From Bacteroidia bacterium (GTDB lineage: Bacteria; Bacteroidota; Bacteroidia; JAIBAJ01): a DNA stretch of 55,938 nt. Both the position numbers and the translations under genes were made by a program. The stretch lies in contig JAIBAJ010000010.1 in the NCBI GenBank assembly GCA_019695265.1, positions 1 through 55,938 on the forward strand, read 5' to 3'. Shown in pieces: positions 7,578-15,730 of this stretch (position 1 is the stretch's first letter; each line of letters opens with the position of its first letter). The notes under the pieces are model-generated. The model was given only the letters and a program-made list of their open reading frames with translations. It was not told the origin of the DNA and did no database searches.

Positions 7578-9059
7578 ATGAATATTGACTATCAGGTTGG
7601 AATAATTGGTGCAGGTTTTGGCGGACTCGGTGCGGCAATTCAGCTACATCGCCTTGGAAATGATAATTTTATAGTGTTTGAAAGGGCTTCTGAACTTGGT
7701 GGTACCTGGCGCGACAACACTTATCCGGGTTGTGCCTGTGATGTTCCTTCGCATTTGTACTCCTTTTCTTTTGAACCCAATTCGGAGTGGAGCAGGAGTT
7801 ATTCAGGTCAGGCAGAAATTTTAGATTACCTGCGAAACACCGCACAACGAAATGGAATTACTGAAAAAATCCGGTTTAATTCGGAAGTTAAATCGGCCAT
7901 TTTCGATGAAAAGGAGGGTGTGTGGGAGATCAAAGACCAAAATGGATTCACCTGCCGGGTTCAATTCCTGCTGTCGGCAACGGGTCCTTTAAACCGTCCC
8001 AATCGCCCCAAATGGAAAGGACAAGAATTGTTTAAAGGTAAAATTTTTCACTCTGCCGAATGGGATCACAGCTATGATTTGGCAGGAAAACGAGTAGCCG
8101 TAATTGGAACCGGTGCCAGTGCCATTCAAATTGTGCCCAACATCGCACCGGTGGTTAGTCAATTGTTTGTTTTTCAGCGTACTCCGGCCTGGGTTATGCC
8201 TCGACACGACCGGAATTTTACCTCATTGGAGCAAGGTTTGTTTAAAGCAATTCCGGGTTTTAGAATACTCTACCGCGAGTTCTATTATTGGTTAAACGAA
8301 TTTTTTGGTATGCAATTCGTTGGCAATAAAATCATGAATAAAATCGCTGCCTGGGCTGCAAAAAGGCATATTCAAAAAACCGTGAAAGACCCCGAAATTG
8401 CCAAAAAGCTTACTCCCGAATATACCATTGGCTGTAAACGCATTTTGCTCTCCGATGATTATTTTCCGACCTTTAACCTTCCGCATGTTTCGCTCCAATG
8501 CGACGCTATTGCTGAATTGATACCGGAGGGAATCCTTACTCAGTCGGGCGAAAAGGTGGAGGTGGATGCCATAATTTTTAGTACAGGATTTGTTGCAGCC
8601 GATGTGGATGATGTTGCCCTTGAATACCAATTTATAGGACTTAATGGACGAAATTTATTGATGGAATGGAAGGAAAAGGGTGCCGAAGCCTACAAAGGAA
8701 TTACGGTTTCGGGTTTTCCGAATTTGCTGCTTTTGCTGGGCCCAAATACCGGCTTGGGGCATACCTCGGTGGTTCACATGATGGAGAGTCAGTTGAACTA
8801 TATCCTCGATTATTTGGGTCATTCCAAAACCTTGAAAAAAGGCAAGTATTATGATCTTAATCCTCAGGTTCAGGAGCGTTACAATCAGCGCTTGCAGGAT
8901 GAGTTGAAGAATACGGTATGGTCGTCGGGTTGTAAAAGTTGGTATGTGAATTCGGCCGGTCGAAATACCACTTTGTGGCCTAAACTTACGGTTGCGTATC
9001 GGCGCGAAACCCGGGTAATGGACGTGGAGAATTACCTGATTAAAGGAAAATCGATGTAG
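7578..9059 (+). CDS. Flavin-containing monooxygenase (Baeyer-Villiger type)
   Basis: FAD- and NADPH-dependent monooxygenase of 493 residues. The FAD Rossmann motif is GAGFGG (about 11-16), the type I BVMO fingerprint FxGxxxHxxxW(P/D) appears as FKGKIFHSAEWD (about 152-163), and the NADPH Rossmann motif is GTGASAIQ (about 177-184). C-terminal motifs (LLLLGPNTGLGHTSVVHMME) also fit. The enzyme should oxygenate ketones, or possibly aldehydes or sulfur compounds. It closes the SDR-SRPBCC-monooxygenase operon: the SDR could make or use the carbonyl substrate. Repeat element R1 begins 16 nt after its stop codon. Confidence 0.92.
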   Translation: MNIDYQVGIIGAGFGGLGAAIQLHRLGNDNFIVFERASELGGTWRDNTYPGCACDVPSHLYSFSFEPNSEWSRSYSGQAEILDYLRNTAQRNGITEKIRFNSEVKSAIFDEKEGVWEIKDQNGFTCRVQFLLSATGPLNRPNRPKWKGQELFKGKIFHSAEWDHSYDLAGKRVAVIGTGASAIQIVPNIAPVVSQLFVFQRTPAWVMPRHDRNFTSLEQGLFKAIPGFRILYREFYYWLNEFFGMQFVGNKIMNKIAAWAAKRHIQKTVKDPEIAKKLTPEYTIGCKRILLSDDYFPTFNLPHVSLQCDAIAELIPEGILTQSGEKVEVDAIIFSTGFVAADVDDVALEYQFIGLNGRNLLMEWKEKGAEAYKGITVSGFPNLLLLLGPNTGLGHTSVVHMMESQLNYILDYLGHSKTLKKGKYYDLNPQVQERYNQRLQDELKNTVWSSGCKSWYVNSAGRNTTLWPKLTVAYRRETRVMDVENYLIKGKSM

Positions 9060-9075
9060 TTTTATTTTTATTATT

Positions 9076-9230
9076 GGGCGGGTCCTTTTTTGCCTACCGG
9101 GTTTATTTTGAATTTTCAGACTGAATCAAAGGCAAAAAACGCCGGGCTATTCGTTCCAAGTCCTCGCCGCCCGGGCTAGCGCCACGGCCGTCTGTGGGCT
9201 TTCCACTGCTATCCCTACCCGGGGTGCAAC
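9076..9230 (+). repeat. Structured intergenic repeat R1 (type A)
   Basis: One of eight related elements. It opens with GGGCGGGTCC. Stem 1 is TTTTTTGCC (9086-9094) with GGCAAAAAA (9131-9139), closed by GGCG (9077-9080) with CGCC (9140-9143). Then come the conserved core CAAGTCCTCG, GGCTAGCGCC and CTGTGGGCT, and the 3' end CTATCCCTACCCG. It starts 16 nt after the monooxygenase stop, and R2 faces it 33 bp away. Confidence 0.8.
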
Positions 9231-9262
9231 TAAAACGTTTGGTAAGTATGTCGGTCGTTTGG

Positions 9263-9419
9263 GGTTGCACATCGGGCAACGATAGAGGCAAGTAGCTCCC
9301 GGCAAAGCAATGGCTTCTGAGCGTTGGCTGCCGGGACTACAGACGATAGCGTGACCCGAAAGCCCTTGCATACATGCTTGTTCCCGGCTAAAAGGCCTCC
9401 GGGCTGAAGGGGGCCCGCC
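9263..9419 (-). repeat. Structured intergenic repeat R2 (type B), tail to tail with R1
   Basis: On the minus strand it runs from GGCGGGCCCCC (9419) through GTCACGCTATCG, CTGTAGTCC, the central stem CCCGGCA/TGCCGGG, and CTACTTGCCTCTATCGTTGC to the GCAAC end (9263). With R1 it makes a 344 bp imperfect inverted repeat. Together R1 and R2 fill most of the 528 bp gap before tatA. Confidence 0.8.
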
Positions 9420-9543
9420 AACGAATAAAAAAATGGAAGGGCAAAACTCAAAAACAAGCTTTGAAGAACCAAAACCGGATCCGGAATACCTTGCATCTTT
9501 GCTGTATGACCCGCCCAGACTTAAAAAAGTAGAAAATCGTACT

Positions 9544-9572
9544 TTTGGTATAAAAAGTAATCCCTATCTTTG
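9544..9572 (+). promoter_or_regulatory. tatA promoter (TTTG-N17-TATCTTTG)
   Basis: TTTG (9544-9547), a 17 nt spacer and TATCTTTG (9565-9572) fit the Bacteroidota -33/-7 consensus exactly. The predicted transcript starts near 9579, leaving a very short leader before the ATG at 9587. Confidence 0.7.
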
Positions 9573-9586
9573 CCGAAATAATTGTC

Positions 9587-9769
9587 ATGTTCGCTTCAAT
9601 TTTACTAGGAATGCTTGGAACTACCGAAATCATCCTCATTATTGCTATTGTGGTTTTATTATTCGGTGGAAAGAAAATTCCGGAACTAATGAGAGGTCTT
9701 GGTCAGGGTATGAAAGAGTTTAAAGACGCTTCCAAAGGAGAGACCAAAACCAACGGAGAGTCTAAATAG
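9587..9769 (+). CDS. tatA: Sec-independent protein translocase TatA
   Basis: A 60-residue TatA/E protein: a short N-terminal transmembrane helix (about 8-25, [20 protein letters not shown]), then [16 protein letters not shown] with the hinge Gly and amphipathic helix, then a short charged tail. TatA oligomerises to let folded proteins cross the inner membrane together with TatC. tatC is not in the window. The gene has its own promoter, and its last 8 bases overlap the end of the convergent glycosyltransferase gene. Confidence 0.95.
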   Translation: MFASILLGMLGTTEIILIIAIVVLLFGGKKIPELMRGLGQGMKEFKDASKGETKTNGESK

Positions 9770-10442
9770 ACCCTTGATTACGCTTAGCATCTAAGCGCAT
9801 TTTCAAAATTTTCGCAAAATCTTTGCCCAAGGTAGGCGATGCACTTAAATTGGTGACGTGTAGCCTGCGCCTTACAAGTATGGGTTCGATATGTCCGTAA
9901 CGAATGCCTTGGTCCTGAGCCCTGGAAAACCATTCCACAAAGTCGCCGGTTCGGTAGTTTTCATTAAACTTTCCATATTTTTCAAATGCTTCGCGTTTTA
10001 TAAGCATGCAGCATTTCATTAGTCCAATCAAGGGTTCGGGAGGACAAAGGATTTTTGATTTTTCGACTTCGTTTAGTTCAGGACTGATAAAGTTTTGTAT
10101 CCGGCAAAAAACAGCTTCCCAATCCGGATTTTGTTCCAAAGCCTGAACTTGCAAGGCTATTTTGTTAGTTTCCCAACAATCGTCGGCATCATTAAAGGCA
10201 ATGTAAGTTCCGGTGGCGGCATCAATTCCGGCATTTAGAGCAGCCGAAACACCCTGATTGGTTTGGTTTAGGATTTTAATTTCAGGGTGGTTTTTTAGGA
10301 TTTCAACGGTATGATCGGTAGAGCCATCGTTAATGGCAATAAACTCATGGCAGTGGTAGGATTGGCTTAACATGGAAGACAAACATTCTTCCAGGTATTT
10401 ACCTGCATTGTAGCATGGCAAAATAAAGCTGATTTCCTTCAT
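9762..10442 (-). CDS. Family 2 glycosyltransferase
   Basis: A 226-residue GT-A fold glycosyltransferase. The nucleotide-sugar binding start is [18 protein letters not shown], with INDGSTDHT, and the metal-binding DxD-like motif is NDADD. It transfers an activated sugar to an unknown acceptor; no transmembrane segment is visible, so it is cytosolic or peripheral. It starts 2 nt after the stop of a second GT2 and is the last gene of the pqqD-like/hprK-like cassette. The two GT2s are clear paralogs. It ends 8 bp inside tatA on the opposite strand. Confidence 0.9.
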   Translation of the reverse strand: MKEISFILPCYNAGKYLEECLSSMLSQSYHCHEFIAINDGSTDHTVEILKNHPEIKILNQTNQGVSAALNAGIDAATGTYIAFNDADDCWETNKIALQVQALEQNPDWEAVFCRIQNFISPELNEVEKSKILCPPEPLIGLMKCCMLIKREAFEKYGKFNENYRTGDFVEWFSRAQDQGIRYGHIEPILVRRRLHVTNLSASPTLGKDFAKILKMRLDAKRNQGSI

Positions 10443-10444
10443 TA

Positions 10445-11158
10445 TTAAAGGTCCTTCAATTGGGTGTGTGGTTTAATTTCGCCGTTGTTTCTGCGTCGGT
10501 CCAATGAAACTTTTAAAGCCTTAATAATGCCTTGAGCGGTATCTAAGCGGTTCTTGGTTAAATTGGTAGAGTGCATGTGGTAATTCAAAGTAACCTCGTT
10601 TAGAATAATGATTTTTTCACCGCTTTCTCGGAGTCGGTTCACTATATCTACATCTTCGGCATACACCAGATTTTCATCAAAAAGACCGTATTTTTCAAAA
10701 ACTTCTTTTCTAAACAGCATACTTCCTAAGTAGTAACCATGAACCTGGTGGCTTTCGTCGGGGAAAATGACTAAGTCGGGGTTTGCGCCTTCGCTAAAAT
10801 GGTAGTGCGATTTACCTACGGTTGCCAGGGCGGAGGGGTTTTCTTGTAATGCTTTAACCTGAATTTCCAGTTTATTGGGTGTAAAGGTATCGTCATGGTC
10901 TAAAAAGGTAATAAATTCACCTTGTGCCAATGCGAGGCCGGTATTTTTAGCAGCTGAAGGACCACCGTTTTTACGGTTTACATAGCGTATTTTGTCGCCA
11001 TAACCTTGGAGTAGTTCTTCGGTATTGTCGGTAGATTCGTCGTTTACCGCAATGATTTCGAAGTGGGTATAGGTTTGGTTAAAAATGCTTGCCAGGGCGT
11101 TGTGAATAAACCTGGAAGAATTGTAGCATGGAATAATAATACTAACTAGGCCTTTCAT
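10445..11158 (-). CDS. Family 2 glycosyltransferase
   Basis: A GT2 enzyme, 237 aa from my chosen start. Motifs are LVSIIIPCYNSSRFI, VNDESTDNTEELL, NGGPSAAKNTGLALAQG and the metal-binding DHDD. I use the ATG at 11158 (MKGLVSIIIPCYN), not the upstream ATG at 11236, because the extra 26 residues are Pro/Asn-rich translation of the end of the preceding gene. This ATG also overlaps the upstream TGA as ATGA, a classic coupling arrangement. Donor and acceptor are unknown; the context suggests glycosylation of a peptide or of a product made with the PqqD-like and kinase-like proteins. Confidence 0.9.
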   Translation of the reverse strand: MKGLVSIIIPCYNSSRFIHNALASIFNQTYTHFEIIAVNDESTDNTEELLQGYGDKIRYVNRKNGGPSAAKNTGLALAQGEFITFLDHDDTFTPNKLEIQVKALQENPSALATVGKSHYHFSEGANPDLVIFPDESHQVHGYYLGSMLFRKEVFEKYGLFDENLVYAEDVDIVNRLRESGEKIIILNEVTLNYHMHSTNLTKNRLDTAQGIIKALKVSLDRRRNNGEIKPHTQLKDL

Positions 11159-12174
11159 TGGGTTTGTAACAGGATTTTTAGTTGGTTTGGAATTTGGGTT
11201 AGGTCGGTACCGGTTTGGAGGTGATAACAGGGCCATAAACGAACCATTTCAGCTAGTTTAGCGAAATAAAAAGGTTCGGCCTTTAGGAGAGCCATGGTTG
11301 ATGGGGCAAGTGCACGCAAAGAATCAGCGCTGTTGGCTTTTTGAACCAAGGTATTCAAATTGCCGGAAAACTTAGGTAAAACAATTTTTATTAACGGAAA
11401 GTTAAGCACGAGTTCGTCCGGGAAATGTTGCCACAAAAATACTTGTCCTTTTTGTTCCGGCATTTTTTCTTTGTTGAATAAATAGGATTCCAGAAAAGGG
11501 AAATTTCTCAATCCGTTTTCGTCTAGTTTAGCTACATTGTATAAGCTGTAAACAAGGCGGGTTTCTACATCTAAAAGAATAAAGTCGTCGCCTGCATATT
11601 TTAATCCGGAGCCGATGCAAGCTAAGGTGGAACTTGATTTTCCGGAGCCCCCGGCCCCTGCCAATAATATTCCGCCGGTTTCGGTTCCAACCGCCCCGGC
11701 ATGTAGCATTACACAGGAGGTGTTTTTGGTAAAATGATACAAGATTTTTCGAAAAGGAAAGCTGCGTTCCCATTCGGGTAATTTTGTAACGGATTTGCTC
11801 CATTGTAATGCTCGTTTTCCATCCGGGTCGACCAGGGTAAAGGTGTCAGATTCAAACTGGTAATCGGCGTAATAACCTGCTGAAAGAAAAGATTTTATGA
11901 CGCCAAAGCCATCCACTTCTTTCCAATCCCAGCAGGGTTTTGGAAGAAAGATTCCACTTTCTTCGGCATCGATGGTGTAAACAATAAAGTCGGGTAGTTG
12001 CTCGGATTGTATTTGGAGATGAGCAAGAGCAAGATGAAAAAAAGGCAGTGAAGATTGACCAATTCCCGAATGGCTCAAAACAAATGGACCAATTTTAAAC
12101 CGGGCACTTGCTTCATTTCCGGAATGGCTACGGCAGAGGTTGAAGCATTCCTCCACAAAAGCGTGAATAGGCAT
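11155..12174 (-). CDS. HPr kinase-like (HprK-related) P-loop protein
   Basis: A 339-residue protein. The C-terminal half resembles the HPr kinase/phosphorylase core: Walker A GAGGSGKS at about 173-180 within GGILLAGAGGSGKSSSTLAC, then YAGDDFILLD (about 193-202) as the acidic site, like VADD in true HprK. A His precedes the loop (VMLHAGAVGTE). The N-terminal ~140 residues are not recognised. No PTS or HPr gene is nearby. HprK-like proteins beside PqqD-like proteins are typical of peptide natural-product loci, where they can phosphorylate a precursor; this role is inferred. Its start overlaps the pqqD-like stop (TAATG) and its end overlaps the GT2 start (ATGA), so translation is probably coupled. 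Confidence 0.8.
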   Translation of the reverse strand: MPIHAFVEECFNLCRSHSGNEASARFKIGPFVLSHSGIGQSSLPFFHLALAHLQIQSEQLPDFIVYTIDAEESGIFLPKPCWDWKEVDGFGVIKSFLSAGYYADYQFESDTFTLVDPDGKRALQWSKSVTKLPEWERSFPFRKILYHFTKNTSCVMLHAGAVGTETGGILLAGAGGSGKSSSTLACIGSGLKYAGDDFILLDVETRLVYSLYNVAKLDENGLRNFPFLESYLFNKEKMPEQKGQVFLWQHFPDELVLNFPLIKIVLPKFSGNLNTLVQKANSADSLRALAPSTMALLKAEPFYFAKLAEMVRLWPCYHLQTGTDLTQIPNQLKILLQTQ

Positions 12175-12602
12175 TAACTTTCTTTGCGAAAAGGCCAGCC
12201 TTTTTCTTCTTCTACCTCATGGATAGGATCTAATAAAAGCAAATCCTGCATATCGGTAAACATTTCTATTGTAAGAGGTTGGAATTCTTTTGGAAGTCCA
12301 TTCGTTGAAACCGGGGCAAAATCTGTGGCAGTACTTTCAGTTGCTTTTATCAGGTTTTCTTTTTCCAACCTGGAAATGAATTCGGAATAACTTTTATCCA
12401 GGTTTCCATTTTCGGAGGGGTACAAGTTGTGTAATTCTTTTTGAATCATTTCACTTGGCATTCCGGCTTCCAGACAAGACCAGGCATAGAAGGAAAGGCC
12501 ACGCAAACTATAATAATTTCCTGCAATTAAATTGATAATAATTGCTTCATCTTCAAAACGTTCTGATACTATGTTCGTTGCTAATTTGTATGTCTTTTCC
12601 AT
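12174..12602 (-). CDS. PqqD-like peptide chaperone (RRE-type) protein
   Basis: A 142-residue protein whose first ~85 residues look like PqqD: EDEAIIINLIAGNYYSLRG followed by LSFYAWSCLEAGMPSEMIQK. This fold binds leader peptides (RiPP recognition element). The C-terminal ~55 residues are extra and acidic. I choose the ATG at 12602 (MEKTYKLATNIVSERF), because the promoter -7 element at 12621-12628 covers the longer start at 12623. It opens a four-gene unit with an HprK-like protein and two GT2s. I found no small precursor gene, radical SAM enzyme, ATP-grasp or lasso cyclase here. Confidence 0.78.
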   Translation of the reverse strand: MEKTYKLATNIVSERFEDEAIIINLIAGNYYSLRGLSFYAWSCLEAGMPSEMIQKELHNLYPSENGNLDKSYSEFISRLEKENLIKATESTATDFAPVSTNGLPKEFQPLTIEMFTDMQDLLLLDPIHEVEEEKGWPFRKES

Positions 12603-12620
12603 TGCCTCAAAATGGGGGCG

Positions 12621-12628
12621 CAAAAGTA
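12621..12628 (-). promoter_or_regulatory. -7 element (TACTTTTG) for the pqqD-like/hprK-like/GT2 cassette
   Basis: An exact TAnnTTTG match on the minus strand in the 37 bp between the GIN-domain gene and the PqqD-like gene, 18 nt before the chosen ATG. It suggests the cassette can be transcribed separately from the lipid operon above. No clear -33 box is visible. Confidence 0.5.
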
Positions 12629-12639
12629 AATATAAAAAC

Positions 12640-13371
12640 CTAATCTACATGAATCAACTTTCCAATTCCTGAAATTTCTGTTTCTAAAATGGGAGAGCCT
12701 TTGTATTTCACTGTTCCGCTGCCTGAAATTTTGGTGTGAAGGCGTTTGATGGCGGTTAGTTCGATGTTGCCGTATCCTTTCAAATCAATCCGGGCATCGT
12801 TGCTTGCCATAGGGAAACCATTGATTTGGCCGCTGCCGCCGAGGTAAATCGTGTGCGAATTGCTGCTGCCATCCAGGGATATATTTCCTGACCCGTTCAA
12901 GGTGGTAATAAGTTTATTGGCATCAGTTGATACTTGTAAAGTACCGGCACCACCAAGTTTAACTTCTAAAATGTCGCAAATTAAGCGATCAGTAAAAATT
13001 CGTCCGCTTCCGGTTACATCCAGTCGGGTAATTTCAGGAATGGTTACATAAACTCGGGGCAATGAACCTTCTTCTGAAAAGCAGCGATCAGAATACAATC
13101 TTAAAGCTCCGCCGGAAACTTCGGTTTTTAGGTTTTCCAAATGTTTTGACTGACCAACAATTCGAATGGATTGAGTGCTTCCTTGTTTAACAAAAACTAC
13201 TACATCGGCATCCACTTCAATACCTGAAAAGCTTTCGAAGCTGGGGTTTTTGCTAATACTATCGTTGTCGCCTGTGATGCAGCCTTTCAAGCCTTGCTTT
13301 TCGCAGGAAACTAAGGAAAGACCGATTAGAAGGACCAGGATTGAAAAGGGAACTAGTTTTTTTGCTTTCAT
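12640..13371 (-). CDS. GIN-domain (DUF2807) lipoprotein
   Basis: A 243-residue lipoprotein: lipobox LVSC at about residues 20-23, then a DUF2807/'putative auto-transporter adhesin, head GIN' domain. This shows as a beta-helix-like ladder of SGSGxI/SGSGxV repeats (LDVTGSGRIF, LNGSGNISL, LGGSGQI, KISGSGTVKY). Such proteins sit at the cell envelope; no enzymatic role is known. It starts one base after the desaturase stop, so it belongs to that operon. Confidence 0.88.
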   Translation of the reverse strand: MKAKKLVPFSILVLLIGLSLVSCEKQGLKGCITGDNDSISKNPSFESFSGIEVDADVVVFVKQGSTQSIRIVGQSKHLENLKTEVSGGALRLYSDRCFSEEGSLPRVYVTIPEITRLDVTGSGRIFTDRLICDILEVKLGGAGTLQVSTDANKLITTLNGSGNISLDGSSNSHTIYLGGSGQINGFPMASNDARIDLKGYGNIELTAIKRLHTKISGSGTVKYKGSPILETEISGIGKLIHVD

Positions 13372-13372
13372 T

Positions 13373-14332
13373 TTAAGTTGCTTTTGACATGGCTTGTTTC
13401 ATTACCTTCCAATAACTTTCTTCAACCAGTGCGTCTTTTAAAAGACCCTTTTTTTTCATTAATTCATGCATGGCCGGCAGATTATAGGAAGGAACAGTCA
13501 TGAGTAAATGGTGTTCCAAATGGTAATGAACATTGTGGGGGGCAAAGAGTAATTTTTGATACCAACTGGCAATGGTTGTTCGGGTATTTTGTAATGGATT
13601 AGTGCGGTCGGGGGTAACACCATGTTCGGCTATGCTTCTGATTCGTAAAAAAAACATGGAAGAAGTAAGCAAAGGCCAAAGCCATACCAGCGGGAACAGC
13701 CAGGGTTTTCCAAGAAGATAAAAGCCAATAAACAAAACGGTATTTACGAGAAATGGACCTGTCCATGCTTTAATTAAAGAAAGAATTTGTTCTGATTTGG
13801 TGGTACCCGGATGCAATTTAACTACTGCCCCCCCCAGTTCATATTCCAGTAAACCCATGTTCATCATAGCTAGTCCAATGTAGGATTTTACCCCGGTAAT
13901 GCCAATTAAATCCCTTCCAAATTTCCTGATCAAACTTTTTTCGGTAGTTGGGTACATATTCACCAGGTACAAATCCGGATCTTTATCACTTCCGGTGTGG
14001 CTGTGGTGACGCAGGTGGTATGCCCTGTATTTTTCCAGGTCTAACAGCATCGGATAGGCACAAAGCCATTGTCCAACCAATTGATTGGATCGTTTGCTTT
14101 TAAACATGGAATAATGGGAGAGGTCGTGCATTAAGATGGCCAGGGCCAACTGACGCGCTCCAACAATTAGCCAGGCAAGAGCAATGGTAAATGGATTAGT
14201 CCAAACGATTGCTATTCCCATTGCTGCTAAAATTACGCCCCAGGTAAAGGCAACTTCCCCGGCGGCTTTGAGGGTAGACCTTTCCATTAAGCCGGTCATT
14301 TCCTCTTTTGTAAATTCCTTCGATACATTCAT
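13373..14332 (-). CDS. Membrane fatty acid desaturase
   Basis: A 319-residue membrane di-iron desaturase. The three His boxes are HDLSHY (HxxxH), HLRHHSH (HxxHH) and HYHLEHH (HxxHH). Hydrophobic segments lie between them. It puts a double bond into a fatty acyl chain and needs an electron donor, not encoded here. It lies 17 nt after the SGNH hydrolase gene and one base before the GIN gene. Together with a secreted esterase, FadL-type porin and lipase this suggests uptake and modification of exogenous fatty acids (inferred). Confidence 0.9.
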   Translation of the reverse strand: MNVSKEFTKEEMTGLMERSTLKAAGEVAFTWGVILAAMGIAIVWTNPFTIALAWLIVGARQLALAILMHDLSHYSMFKSKRSNQLVGQWLCAYPMLLDLEKYRAYHLRHHSHTGSDKDPDLYLVNMYPTTEKSLIRKFGRDLIGITGVKSYIGLAMMNMGLLEYELGGAVVKLHPGTTKSEQILSLIKAWTGPFLVNTVLFIGFYLLGKPWLFPLVWLWPLLTSSMFFLRIRSIAEHGVTPDRTNPLQNTRTTIASWYQKLLFAPHNVHYHLEHHLLMTVPSYNLPAMHELMKKKGLLKDALVEESYWKVMKQAMSKAT

Positions 14333-14349
14333 AGGGTTTAAAACTGGAA

Positions 14350-15720
14350 TTATGGAAATTTAATGCCTTGTGTTGCACCAACGCTTATGGATGGAATATT
14401 AGCTTTGTAAGATTCGTTGATAACACGAATAAATTCATTGGCAACAATGGCCTGTCCCCGCTTAGAGGGATGTAAACCATCGAGGGAAAAGAAAGCTCCG
14501 GAAACCAACTCTCCGCTGAATTCGATACCATCATAATAGGTGTGATTGAAAATGGTTTCAAACAGTTTTTTGATGTCAACCACCGGAATTCCTTTTTCTT
14601 CGGCCTTGGCCAGTAAAACGGAATTAAATTGTTCGGTGGCGGTTCGGATGTTGTTGAGTTCTTCCGGGGTTAAGATGTATTCTTTGTTGAGCGGTTTTTC
14701 AGCCCCCCAGCCAGCACATTTCAGCGAATCAACCGGGGTTTTTAGGGTAACGTGTTCCTCAGCGGTAATAAATCGGGCGGTGTTTCCATCTTTTATAACA
14801 AATGGGTTTTTACCTAACTTAAATATCATACCGGTTCCGGAATATTGAGAATTTAAGGCATCAACCCGACTTTGCTCAGTTAATTCCAAATCATCGTATT
14901 TAATTCGGGTGATGTAAGGGAAAACAGTAATATCCGGAATGTTGGCCATAACCCCCAAAGCGCCTCTGGCTGTTAATGAATCAACCAGTGCATTTAAGGA
15001 GTAGGTAAAATCATTTAAGCTGGAAATTTTGTCGGTTACTTTTCCATTTCCGCCTTCTGTAGCATAACTAAGCACATCGCTGGTTCCTAAATCGATGGTA
15101 TAAAAGGTGGGTTGGGCTTTAAGTGATTCGAAAAGCACATTGGTGAAGAAGGAGTTTTGCACCATTCTCCAAAAGAATGGACTAAACGGAGAATTGTTGG
15201 TATAGCTTGATAATTCTCCGTATGATGGGGCCAGCAAGTCGGTCATTTTAAATGCCGGAATTCCCCAATGCTGATAAGGAGAGCTAGGGTTGGCAATTTT
15301 CTGGCTGTTATCGTTTAGATCTAGTTCGTTGTCACCGCTTAGTGCTAGTCGTTTTGGAAGCATTACCAGGTTTCCTTCGCAGTCGGTAAAGCGCTGCAAG
15401 GTCAACATAGAAAGGGTTCGGCTGTAATTGTTATTAATGGCATCGTAATCGGGATATACTCCGAGACTGCCTTTCAAATAAGGAATAGAAAAGTCTGAAC
15501 CACCTGCCAATTTAAACTGTTGAGCCAGTAGGTTGGGGTAGGAGGCTTCTTGACCTTCTTTACTCAAAGCTCCATCTGCAAATCCGGCGGCCATGCTACC
15601 GCCATAGGCTACATAGGATGAGAAATTAGCCGTTCCGGCCGAAGGTGTTGCTTTTTCAAATTCCTTTTGGCAGGAGGTAAATCCGACGATTGCCAGGGAA
15701 GCAAAAAATAGTCTTTTCAT
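14350..15720 (-). CDS. SGNH/GDSL-family lipoprotein hydrolase
   Basis: A 456-residue lipoprotein (lipobox GFTSC at the end of the signal peptide) of the Bacteroidota SGNH hydrolase group. Block I is YGGSMAAGF, with the nucleophile Ser in a Gly-Gly-Ser setting instead of GDS, and block V is DGLHPSKRG with the catalytic Asp and His. It is likely a lipase or esterase on the outer or periplasmic side. It starts 10 nt after the FadL-like gene and precedes the desaturase, which fits fatty acid release from lipids. The substrate is not known. Confidence 0.85.
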   Translation of the reverse strand: MKRLFFASLAIVGFTSCQKEFEKATPSAGTANFSSYVAYGGSMAAGFADGALSKEGQEASYPNLLAQQFKLAGGSDFSIPYLKGSLGVYPDYDAINNNYSRTLSMLTLQRFTDCEGNLVMLPKRLALSGDNELDLNDNSQKIANPSSPYQHWGIPAFKMTDLLAPSYGELSSYTNNSPFSPFFWRMVQNSFFTNVLFESLKAQPTFYTIDLGTSDVLSYATEGGNGKVTDKISSLNDFTYSLNALVDSLTARGALGVMANIPDITVFPYITRIKYDDLELTEQSRVDALNSQYSGTGMIFKLGKNPFVIKDGNTARFITAEEHVTLKTPVDSLKCAGWGAEKPLNKEYILTPEELNNIRTATEQFNSVLLAKAEEKGIPVVDIKKLFETIFNHTYYDGIEFSGELVSGAFFSLDGLHPSKRGQAIVANEFIRVINESYKANIPSISVGATQGIKFP

Positions 15721-15730
15721 GTTTTAACAA

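Noticed and set aside
9103-9496. Minus-strand frames with 'RCPMCNP' and 'LLASIVAR' motifs; similar frames at 18495-18803 and 25936-26142
   Set aside because: They translate the R repeats. The same peptide pieces recur because the non-coding repeat recurs, not because of a protein family.
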